DNA from: CAZSAT01 sp964604675
GTDB lineage: Bacteria > Myxococcota_A > UBA796 > CAJQPC01
Assembly: GCA_964604675.1 (NCBI GenBank)
Contig: CAZSAT010000039.1
Span: 1-56,373, forward strand
DNA: 56,373 nucleotides
Reading direction: 5' to 3'
A program made the position numbers and the translations under genes. Under the pieces are notes generated by a model, which was not told where the DNA came from, searched no databases, and saw only the letters and a program-made list of their open reading frames with translations. Below are positions 34,331-41,953 of the stretch, one piece after another. Position 1 is the stretch's first letter. Every line of letters begins with the position of its first letter.

Positions 34331-35151
34331 GGGGACTCCGAGAGCGGAAAGAGGTGGAGGCCGATCTGGTAGACCCGCTCGGGGTCTCCTTCGGCGCCAT
34401 CACAGCGTTCGAGCAGCTCGGCGGCGACTTCGCCGAGGCGCACCTTCAGCTCGCCGATGAGCGCGCTGGGCACACACACGGTCACGCCGACGAAGTGCCG
34501 CTCGCCCGCCTTGAAGCGCTCCACCCCCTGTGCGGCAAGCGCCAACATGCCGCGGTGGTAGTTGTGCACGGCGAGGCCTGCGACCTCCCGCGGCGAGACC
34601 ACGGAGCTGTCGGACTGGCGCACGCTGCCGCCGTCCTCGATCAGCAGGCCCAGCTCCAGGAGGGTGTCGATCGCGTCGCGAGCCTGGGCTTCCGTGATGG
34701 GCGGCATCAGGGTGCCGGCGATCCAGGCGGGATCCGGGCGGAAGTCGGGTCGCCGCGCGAGCTCGCGCACGGCCGGGAAGTACCAGGTCGACGCGTAGCG
34801 AAAGGCCTCGCCCTCGAGCTCCCGCGCGTCCCGCCAGCGTCGTGTGGCGGCGATCTGCCGGAACACCGTGTTGCGCTCCTCCGAGGTGTCTGCGCGGTCG
34901 AGCTGCACGAGCAGCACGAGGAACCGGCGCGCGGCCGCGTCCAGGCCGAGGGCCTTGGCGAAGGGGCCGATCAGCTCGTCGGTCAGGTTGCGACGGCCGG
35001 CGATCATGTCGCTGAGCAGGCTCGGTGACTTCTGCCCGGTGCGCCGCACGAAGGCGCGGTGGCTGTACCGGGGGTTCTCGGCCTTCTTGGCGTCGAACCA
35101 CGCCTTCAAGAAGGTTCGGTAGTCCAGGAATCCGTGGATGTCGGGAATCAT
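34327..35151 (-). CDS. TIGR02147-family regulatory protein
   Basis: 274 residues. The N-terminal part FLDYRTFLKAWFDAKKAENPRYSHRAFVRRTGQKSPSLLSDMIAGRRNLT is a helix-turn-helix of the type in TIGR02147 proteins, which are common in Fibrobacter and delta-proteobacterial lineages. The C-terminal DUF4423-like part has AIDTLLELGLLIEDGG and FVGVTVCVPS. Members are thought to be transcription factors. The upstream gap carries repeated CCAGTACA boxes, one touching the start codon, which would allow autoregulation and control of the divergent acidic lipoprotein gene. Confidence 0.82.
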   Translation of the reverse strand: MIPDIHGFLDYRTFLKAWFDAKKAENPRYSHRAFVRRTGQKSPSLLSDMIAGRRNLTDELIGPFAKALGLDAAARRFLVLLVQLDRADTSEERNTVFRQIAATRRWRDARELEGEAFRYASTWYFPAVRELARRPDFRPDPAWIAGTLMPPITEAQARDAIDTLLELGLLIEDGGSVRQSDSSVVSPREVAGLAVHNYHRGMLALAAQGVERFKAGERHFVGVTVCVPSALIGELKVRLGEVAAELLERCDGAEGDPERVYQIGLHLFPLSESP

Positions 35152-35160
35152 TCCAGTACA
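35151..35160. promoter_or_regulatory. Candidate operator box 1 (TTCCAGTACA)
   Basis: Exact 10-base copy of the box at 35263-35272. It abuts the start codon of the TIGR02147-type gene, so a bound protein would block initiation of its transcript or translation. Confidence 0.55.
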
Positions 35161-35219
35161 GCTATAGCCCAGTTTGCGAGCGAAAGAAACGGCTGCTTAC
35201 ATCGTTCGTGGACCTGATT

Positions 35220-35237
35220 GTACTGGCGAATCAGTAC
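35220..35237. promoter_or_regulatory. Candidate operator palindrome (GTACTG-N6-CAGTAC)
   Basis: Perfect 6-base arms separated by 6 bases, in the middle of the divergent gap between the regulator and the acidic lipoprotein gene. The arms contain the same GTACTGG/CCAGTAC core as the two flanking boxes. Confidence 0.6.
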
Positions 35238-35262
35238 GGTAAGTGATCATCGAAGCACGATT

Positions 35263-35272
35263 TTCCAGTACA
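35263..35272. promoter_or_regulatory. Candidate operator box 3 (TTCCAGTACA)
   Basis: Second exact copy of the 10-mer, 51 bases before the GTG of the acidic lipoprotein gene. The gap is locally richer in A and T than the rest of the window. Confidence 0.55.
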
Positions 35273-35322
35273 TGTCGGGCTCGCGATCTACGGTGTCTTT
35301 GCAACCCGAATGGAGACCTCTC

Positions 35323-35841
<519 letters not shown>

Positions 35842-35853
35842 GCCCCGGCGCGC

Positions 35854-36363
35854 TCAGGGCAGCTGGACCGCCACGAAGCAGCTGAGCAGGTGGAAGTCCG
35901 GCTTGTCACCCTTCAGGCGGCTCCAGGCGAGGTACCTCCGGTCCTCGCCCGTGCCGTGGATGGCGTAGGCATTGATCGTGTGCGGCCCCTTGGGTAGCAA
36001 GGCCCGGTCGAGCCGCGCGACGCCGCGCCAGCGGTCGCCGTCGATCCGTGCTGCGAAGTCCAGCGGCAGGCTGGTCTCCATCACGTGGCGGTAGCCGCCG
36101 AGCTTCAACACCAGGAAGTGCCCGTGGGGCCCGAGCTCCACCTCGAGGTAGCGGCCGCCGTCCCCGAGCACGAACAGCTCCACCACCTCGTGCTCCCACA
36201 GGCCCCAGCAGCTTCCGGGATCGGCTTCGGGTCGCGGGTCGGCGTGGAACGGCGCGTCGACCTGCAGCATCAGGTGACGTCGCGCCCCGATGAGCCCGAT
36301 CACGACCTCTTCGTCCTGGCCGACGGGCGCGCCGTCCCAGGTCTGATCGATGTTGAGCCTCAC
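35854..36363 (-). CDS. UPF0462 (C4orf33 homologue) family protein
   Basis: 169 residues from GTG 36363, which overlaps the upstream stop (GTGA). The sequence follows the UPF0462 pattern along its length: TWDGAPV, VDAPFHADPRP, GLWEHEVVELFVLGDGGRYLEVELGPHGHFLVLKL, LPLDFAARIDGDRWRG, TINAYAIHGTGEDRRYLAW and GDKPDFHLLSCF. The family is known mainly from animals, and its function is not established; the fold is probably a carbohydrate-binding-type beta sandwich. It is the last gene of a minus-strand operon with a LPLAT-family gene. Confidence 0.85.
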   Translation of the reverse strand: MRLNIDQTWDGAPVGQDEEVVIGLIGARRHLMLQVDAPFHADPRPEADPGSCWGLWEHEVVELFVLGDGGRYLEVELGPHGHFLVLKLGGYRHVMETSLPLDFAARIDGDRWRGVARLDRALLPKGPHTINAYAIHGTGEDRRYLAWSRLKGDKPDFHLLSCFVAVQLP

Positions 36364-37091
36364 GTCGTCGCCTCGCCGAAGCCGTCCCACAGGGCCCACT
36401 GGCCCGGGTGATCACGTAGCCACGCATCGTAGCGCGCCACGAACGTCGCCTGAGGGTCATCGGATCCGAGGTCTACGAGCTTCAGCCTGTGTTGCCGCCG
36501 AGAGCTGTCGAAGAACAGTCCGATGGCCTGCAGCCCCAGGGTTTCGGCCACCTCGAAGGGTCGGGTCGGCCAGCGGGTGGTCTGGCCCGCCAGGGGAAGC
36601 GGTCGCCCAGGCTCGCCGTGCACCGACAGGGCCGCGCGCCCGTCGCCGCCCATGATCAGGATGCCCCTGGGCTCCGGCACGAGATCCGGACGCGCACGAA
36701 CGTAGCGCACCGGCAAGGTCGCCTCGAGTGCGCGTCGACGACGCTGCCCGTAGCGAGCCCCGGCGGAGAGCTCCTCGTCGGGACGCATCACGGCCACCAC
36801 GGTGACGTCGTGTCCTCGAGCCGCGAGCGTCACCGGAGGCAGCCCGTGCTGGCCGAAGTGCGCCGCGACGACGAGCACGGGGGCCCGGAGGAGGTGCTCC
36901 CCTTCCACCGTGACGGTGTGCGCCCGGTGGCTCGGCAGCAGCTGGCGACCCAGCTGCGAGCGCACGCGCACCGCGCCCCCGGCCACGGGGCCGAGTGCTC
37001 GGGCCGATCCGTACACGAGTGCGTCTCCCCAAGCTGGCGGGAGACGCCTGAGTCCGGGCCCGATCACCCCCCAGAGTGCGGGACGCCACAT
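36360..37091 (-). CDS. LPLAT superfamily acyltransferase-like protein (HtrB/LpxL-type), atypical active site
   Basis: 243 residues. The fold signature is VLVVAAHFGQHGLPPVTLAARG, then RPDEEL and RYVRARPD, ILIMGGDGRA and a C-terminal YDAWLRDHPGQWALWDGF like the end of LpxL/HtrB proteins. These transfer acyl chains to lipid A or related lipids at the inner membrane. The usual catalytic HxxxxE/D is here HFGQHG, with no acidic residue at the last position, so the enzyme may be inactive or use another residue. It starts 3 bases after the Ubl/RING-like gene and overlaps the UPF0462 gene. Confidence 0.72.
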   Translation of the reverse strand: MWRPALWGVIGPGLRRLPPAWGDALVYGSARALGPVAGGAVRVRSQLGRQLLPSHRAHTVTVEGEHLLRAPVLVVAAHFGQHGLPPVTLAARGHDVTVVAVMRPDEELSAGARYGQRRRRALEATLPVRYVRARPDLVPEPRGILIMGGDGRAALSVHGEPGRPLPLAGQTTRWPTRPFEVAETLGLQAIGLFFDSSRRQHRLKLVDLGSDDPQATFVARYDAWLRDHPGQWALWDGFGEATT

Positions 37092-37094
37092 GGC

Positions 37095-38006
37095 TCAGCG
37101 GGTCAGCTCCGCGCCGCAGACCTGGCACTGCTCCGCCTGATCGCCGTGCACCACCGCCATGCGCGCCTGGTAGCAGCCGCGGTGGAAGACCTTGCCGCAG
37201 CCGTAGGTGCAGCCCACGTGCACCGACGGGTCGACGCCCAGGCCACAGATGCCGCAAGGCGCATGCTCGATCGCTGCCGCCGCGGCTTCCGGGTCCACGT
37301 GCACGGAGGCCGGGAGCGGATCGACCGCGCCCCACCAGGCGAGCCAGCCGATGCCGCCGCCTGCGGTGCTGGCCACGAGGCCGACGACCCCTTGAACGAC
37401 CGCTTCGGCCATGGCGGCCCCGTAGAGCAGGGAAGGCAGCTGAGCGAGCACCGCCAGCAACCCCGCGATCACGATGCCCAGGCCGAGGACCTGCACCTGT
37501 CCGCCGTGCCCACCGAACACACGCATGCCCACCGAGCTGGCGAGAAGGCCCAGGGCGAGTCCGGGCAGGGCCGCCACCCACCAGGCGCTGCTGGCGGACA
37601 GGGCCAGGCCCCAGAGCACCGTCCATGCGATGAGCACGGCAACCTGGAGCGTGAGGGCGGCGGCTGTGCTGGGGCGGAAGCCGGTCTGTTCGGGCACGTC
37701 TCGGACCTGCTCACGCACCCCCTCGCCAGCGGGGGGCTCTGGCAGCAGGTGGATCAGCTCGCCGCCGACCACGCCGACATCAGCGAGGCGCTCCTCCTCG
37801 GCCAGGATCCGGCCGCGCGCGCGAACCCAGTACCGACGTCGACGGCCATCCGACCAGTGCACGTCCAGCCCCGCGTCGCGCGCGATGCGCTGGGTGAGGT
37901 CTCGAGCCGGCAGGTAGGTGGGGACGGTGAGGTCGAGCAAGCGCGCGTCGAGATCGATGACCTGGACGCGCAGTGACAGGGCCTGGGCTTGGGCGGACTC
38001 GCTCAC
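37095..38006 (-). CDS. Ubiquitin-like (YukD-type) / four-TM / RING-like zinc finger protein
   Basis: 303 residues from GTG 38006. Residues ~10-92 look like a YukD/EsaB-type beta-grasp domain: LRVQVIDLDARLLDLTVP, an amphipathic helix DLTQRIARDAG, RYWVRARGRIL and a final GGELIHLLPEP. About four hydrophobic helices follow (~118-235). The C-terminal ~50 residues hold a RING-like arrangement: CGIC, then GCTYGC, FHRGC and CQVC (C-x2-C, C-x3-C, H-x2-C, C-x2-C), enough for two zinc ions. It lies 9 bases after the GN-A motif protein gene in the same operon. Domain calls rest on pattern, not alignment. Confidence 0.68.
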   Translation of the reverse strand: MSESAQAQALSLRVQVIDLDARLLDLTVPTYLPARDLTQRIARDAGLDVHWSDGRRRRYWVRARGRILAEEERLADVGVVGGELIHLLPEPPAGEGVREQVRDVPEQTGFRPSTAAALTLQVAVLIAWTVLWGLALSASSAWWVAALPGLALGLLASSVGMRVFGGHGGQVQVLGLGIVIAGLLAVLAQLPSLLYGAAMAEAVVQGVVGLVASTAGGGIGWLAWWGAVDPLPASVHVDPEAAAAAIEHAPCGICGLGVDPSVHVGCTYGCGKVFHRGCYQARMAVVHGDQAEQCQVCGAELTR

Positions 38007-38015
38007 GGGGGCAGT

Positions 38016-39749
38016 CTACGCCGAGGGGGCGCCAAGCTCGGCCAGGCGCGCCGCGAGGGGCGCGCCCGCCAGGGCTGCGGCACGGTGTGGGCGCAGCGCC
38101 TCGACCGCGTCCTCCGACCGATCGGCGGCCTCCAGGATCGCCCAGGTCCACGCGGCTCCAGCGTGGCGTGCCGCGGCCGCGGCGGGGTCGGTGTCGCCAG
38201 CGAGGAGCGCGCGCGCCACCCCGGCGGCGTCTGGGTCGATCGGTCCGGGTGCGGGCAGATCTCCAGCGAGTGTCTGCAGGACGTCGTTGCGGAGCACCAA
38301 CAGCTGGCTGCGCGCCGCATCGGCCGCAGCGATCGCGTTCCGCAGCGTCGGTTCGGCCTGCTGCAAGGTGGTCTCCCCGCTCCGAGCGACCTGCTCCGCG
38401 TGCACCACCAGGGCGCGTCCGAGCGGCTGGAGCGCCTCCTCGAAGTCGCGAAACACCTCCCGGCGAAGCTCGGCGCCCAGTCGCCACATGGCCAGGCCAG
38501 CTGCGGCGACCTCCCGCCGGCTGCGGAGCAGGCCCTCCAGCACCCCTCCGAGCTGTTGCACCAGGCCGTCGAGTGCGGTCCGTGGGGGCGCCTGCTTCCA
38601 GCGGTCCGGGCCGGCGAGTGCCCGCTCGACCGGGTCCTCGGCTTCGCCCCGACGAGCGGGAAACGGAAAACCGTCCAACACCGGGGGCAGCTCGAAGCCC
38701 GCAGCCCGTCGGAGCGCTTCGGAGGCCGGCTCTGGATCGCCGGGCGGTGGCTGCGCGTCGCGCGCGCCCCGCGCCGCGGCTGTGAGCAGCTGGAGCGAGG
38801 TTGCGCGCACGCCCAGACCCGCCGCGGCGGCCGCAGCGTCGAGCTCGGCCCGGGCCGGCTCCAGCATGAGGGCTGCAGCGCCCGCGAGCCTCGGCTCGGT
38901 GGCGATGGCCAGGTCCACGAGTGCTGCGTTGCGTGTGACCAGGGCGGCGAGGCCCGGGGCGCCGGGCACCGGACCCACGGCGTCGAGCAGGGCCTTCGAT
39001 TCGTGGTGCCGGGCACGAGCACCGAGCCACAGCGCCAGGCCGACGATGCGTGCAATCGCCGGGTGCACCCGGTGGGGCTCGAGCAGGTCCTCGAGCTGGA
39101 ACGCTGCGTCGACCAGGGCGGCGGGATCCTGCAGCCACGGCCAGATGCAGGCCGTGCGCGCGTCGCCGGTCGCGTCCGTCTTGCGCACCGTGCGCCCGGC
39201 TGGTGTGGTGTCTGGATCATCGGCCGTCCGTTCGGGAAGCCACCGTTGCCGCTGGCGGCGTTGCGCGGCCTGCTGCTTCTCGTCGGGCAGCTGGGTGTCG
39301 TCGTCTTCGTCGTCTTCCTCGCCGTCGAAGAGCAGATCGCCGGCCATGCGCACGACCGCGTCCAGCACCTCCTCGCCGGGGACCGGCTCGCCGTCTCCGG
39401 ACTGGCTCGGGGCCACGTCGGCGGCAGCGGTGCGCTGCTGTTCCTGCCGCTCGGCCTCGGCCTCCTCCTCCTGGTGCTCCTGCTCCTCCTCGGCCTCGAG
39501 GGCTTGCTGGTCGCGCAGGGTCGCGGCCGCGCGGGTCGCGCGCGCCACCAGATCCTGGGTCGCGGCACCGCCGAGGATCTGTTGCAACGCCGCATTGCCC
39601 ACCTGCCCCTGGAGCTGTCGAGCGCGCCTCGGATCCAGGCCGTCGACGAGGCGGCGGAGGTCGGCGATCGACGCGTCGGCGGCGGGGGCGGCGTGCGTCT
39701 CGGCGGACGCCGCGTCGGGTCGTTGCCGCTTCTTGTGACTGCTGGACAC
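38016..39749 (-). CDS. Helical protein with N-terminal GN-A motif, candidate eCIS cargo/adaptor
   Basis: 577 residues from GTG 39749 (GGTGAGG upstream); an earlier GTG at 39773 lies in the promoter region. Near residue 45-60 is RARQLQGQVGNAALQQIL, an L-GN-A-L motif like that of the protein at 13472-14221 and of many DUF4157 cargo proteins. Then comes a Glu/Gln/Asp-rich coil (~80-170), followed by a long, Ala/Leu-rich, all-helical part with no catalytic motif. Five genes of the eCIS-flanking kinase set start divergently, 86 bases away. The function is unknown. It is a possible cargo or scaffold. Confidence 0.65.
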   Translation of the reverse strand: MSSSHKKRQRPDAASAETHAAPAADASIADLRRLVDGLDPRRARQLQGQVGNAALQQILGGAATQDLVARATRAAATLRDQQALEAEEEQEHQEEEAEAERQEQQRTAAADVAPSQSGDGEPVPGEEVLDAVVRMAGDLLFDGEEDDEDDDTQLPDEKQQAAQRRQRQRWLPERTADDPDTTPAGRTVRKTDATGDARTACIWPWLQDPAALVDAAFQLEDLLEPHRVHPAIARIVGLALWLGARARHHESKALLDAVGPVPGAPGLAALVTRNAALVDLAIATEPRLAGAAALMLEPARAELDAAAAAAGLGVRATSLQLLTAAARGARDAQPPPGDPEPASEALRRAAGFELPPVLDGFPFPARRGEAEDPVERALAGPDRWKQAPPRTALDGLVQQLGGVLEGLLRSRREVAAAGLAMWRLGAELRREVFRDFEEALQPLGRALVVHAEQVARSGETTLQQAEPTLRNAIAAADAARSQLLVLRNDVLQTLAGDLPAPGPIDPDAAGVARALLAGDTDPAAAAARHAGAAWTWAILEAADRSEDAVEALRPHRAAALAGAPLAARLAELGAPSA

Positions 39750-39784
39750 GAAGGCCTCACCCGACCGTAGCACGCGGGCTCTGG

Positions 39785-39790
39785 TAGTCT
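39785..39790 (+). promoter_or_regulatory. Candidate -10 element (TAGTCT)
   Basis: TAGTCT in GGTAGTCTCG lies in the 86-base divergent gap, 46 bases before the pseudokinase ATG. It matches the five-member pattern in this window. A CGACCG sequence at 39762-39767 is the best placed -35 candidate but is weak. Confidence 0.35.
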
Positions 39791-39835
39791 CGGCCGGGTC
39801 GCAGAGCCGGCGTCGGCGCCGTGCGGGAGGCGTGG

Positions 39836-41953
39836 ATGGAGACCCTCGGCAGCTTCGAGCGAACCGGACGGGTGACCAAGGGGCCCGGCTCGGACCTCGT
39901 CGAGCTGGTGGACGATGGCGGCCTGAGGCACACCGCTGTGGTCTTCCACGACGTCTACCGCGGGCACCCGGCCATCGGGCCCGCGCTCGACGTGATCGTC
40001 GGCTTCTTGGAGGCGCCGTACGTGACGGGCCTGGTGGAGCTGGTCGATCGACCCGAAGAGGGTGCGTTCGTGTACCCGACGGGCGAAGCCGTCAGCGTGT
40101 ACGAGCTGGTTCGTGGCCTGGCCGACGCGGGCGAGACCGGCGGGGTTCGTGCTGGCCTGGAGATCCTGTACGCGGCCGGTGAGATCCTCGTGGAAGCTGC
40201 CGAGGCGGGCGAGCCGCACGGCGTGTACAGCCACGGCGGGGTGACGCCCTGGCGGGTGCTGATCAAGCCGGATGGGCAGGTCGAGGTGATCGGGCACGCG
40301 CTGCCCCAGGTCGAGATCCTCCACCTGCAGGACCATCCGGACGATGTGCCGCGCGAGGACAGCTTCCGCTACTGCCCCCCGGAGCGTCTGGAGGGTTCCT
40401 CGGAAGACCTCTCGGCCGACCTCTTCACCCTGGCCCTCGTCGCGTTCGAGGTGATGACGGGCCGGCCGGTGTACGACGGTCTGGTCGACGAGATCCGCAC
40501 ACGAGCCTCCCGGGGCGAGACCAGCCAGCGCCTGTTCCGCTTCAAGGACAAGCTCCCTCAACCGGTGCGCGACCTGCTGCGGCTCACGCTCAAGCCCACG
40601 CCCGAGGACCGTTTCGAGAGTGGCGAGGCGTTCCTCGAGGCCGTGAAGACCACGCTCGGCCACGACGATGTGAGCGGCGAGGCCCTCGTGGATGTCGTGG
40701 CCGTCGTGCGCGGGCAGCAGCGCCGGGACGGCGAGGCCTTGCAGGCTGGCGCGACCATGGCCCTCGACAAGGGTGCCCGCGAGAAGATCCTGGCCGAGCT
40801 CGAGGCCGAGGACGCCGCCCAGGCCGCAGCAGCCCCCGAAGCGGCGCCCGAGGAGGGCTCGGAGGACGACAGCCGCTGGTCGAAGCCCGATCCCGGTCGG
40901 CGTGCCCGTCGTGCTCGCAAGGTCGATCTCCCCGGTCGACGCAGGAGCACACGGAGTGCCGCCTCCAGCAAAGCTCCGGAGGCGAAGGCCCCGGAAGCCG
41001 CCCTCCAGCCGGTCGAACCGAAGCCCGCGCCGCCAGCCGAAGACCAGGGCAACAAGACCACGGTCATGCCGCGGGTCTCGGCAGACGACCTGTTGAAGCG
41101 CATCAGGACCTCGACCGAGACCGGGGCGTTCCGCCGCCGGCAGCACGCGGAGGCGGCCTCCGAGGGCCGGTTGTCGGCCGACCAGGTCATGGACAAGCTG
41201 CTCTCGTCCTCGTCCTCGTCGTCTCGCCGGCGCAGCAAGGCTTCGGGCGACACCCCCCGCAAGGCCCGAAAGCCCCGCGAGAAGGGGAGCTCGGCCGCGG
41301 AGGCCCTGCTGGCTCGGGCCAAGGCCAAGGCGCGCAAGGTCGCGGACGCAGCGGAGTCCGAGGCGCCCGAGGCCGCGCCGCCCGAGCCGTCCCCGGTCGC
41401 CGCCACGGCGGTGCCCGCCCCGGTCGCGGCCGTCGCCCCGGCTCCCGAGCCCGGGCCCGAGTCCAAGCCAGCTCCCGCTGCAGCGCCCCCTCCTGCGGTG
41501 GACGACAGCCCCCGGTCGATGAAGGTGCGCAAGCCGGGTGGTGGAGCCGCCAAAATCCGCCTTCGGGGGGACCTCCTGCTGGCGGATGCCGCGAGGAGCA
41601 TGGCGGCCAACGTCGCGCCGTTGCAGCTCTCGTCCGACGGGCGTGTGGTGGGGGCATGGCGGCTGGGGGATGCCTCGGGTCCGCTGCCCGGTACCACGCG
41701 CATCGGTGAGCTCGAAGCAGACGAGCTGAGGCTCCATGCCGTGCCGCTGCAGATGGTGCGGCTCACGGTGCAGATCGGCGATCACACGGTGGCCACCGTG
41801 GCGGCCAGCACCGTTGGCGTCGGCGTCGTGGCTGACGAGGTGGCCGGCTGGATCGGGGGCGACTCCGGAGCCCTCTCGCAGGGCGGTGTCAGCGTCCCGG
41901 CGTCCCTGCTGGTCGCGGAGCTCGATCCGTCCAAGCCGGTGACGGTCGGGTGA
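39836..41953 (+). CDS. Pseudokinase with C-terminal beta-grasp-like region
   Basis: 705 residues from ATG 39836 (GGGAGG at 39825-39830). Residues ~1-280 keep the kinase fold: a C-lobe with FRYCPPERLEG (APE-like), SADLFTLALVAFEVMTGRPVYDG, and a helix PVRDLLRLTLKPTPEDRFESGEAFLE. The catalytic residues are gone: no glycine loop, no VAVK lysine, YSHGGVTPW where HRDLKPxN belongs (~131) and VIGHALPQ where DFG belongs (~153). A disordered linker (~290-560) follows. The C-terminus has one or two beta-grasp-like units (DGRVVGAWRLGD, TRIGELEADELRLHAVP; then RLTVQIGDHTVATV). Its stop overlaps the next GTG. Confidence 0.78.
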   Translation: METLGSFERTGRVTKGPGSDLVELVDDGGLRHTAVVFHDVYRGHPAIGPALDVIVGFLEAPYVTGLVELVDRPEEGAFVYPTGEAVSVYELVRGLADAGETGGVRAGLEILYAAGEILVEAAEAGEPHGVYSHGGVTPWRVLIKPDGQVEVIGHALPQVEILHLQDHPDDVPREDSFRYCPPERLEGSSEDLSADLFTLALVAFEVMTGRPVYDGLVDEIRTRASRGETSQRLFRFKDKLPQPVRDLLRLTLKPTPEDRFESGEAFLEAVKTTLGHDDVSGEALVDVVAVVRGQQRRDGEALQAGATMALDKGAREKILAELEAEDAAQAAAAPEAAPEEGSEDDSRWSKPDPGRRARRARKVDLPGRRRSTRSAASSKAPEAKAPEAALQPVEPKPAPPAEDQGNKTTVMPRVSADDLLKRIRTSTETGAFRRRQHAEAASEGRLSADQVMDKLLSSSSSSSRRRSKASGDTPRKARKPREKGSSAAEALLARAKAKARKVADAAESEAPEAAPPEPSPVAATAVPAPVAAVAPAPEPGPESKPAPAAAPPPAVDDSPRSMKVRKPGGGAAKIRLRGDLLLADAARSMAANVAPLQLSSDGRVVGAWRLGDASGPLPGTTRIGELEADELRLHAVPLQMVRLTVQIGDHTVATVAASTVGVGVVADEVAGWIGGDSGALSQGGVSVPASLLVAELDPSKPVTVG

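Noticed and set aside
38003..41785. Minus-strand open frame of about 1260 codons spanning three plus- or minus-strand genes
   Set aside because: It runs through the pseudokinase gene on the opposite strand and through an out-of-frame copy of the 38016-39749 gene. Translation is low complexity and unlike any protein.
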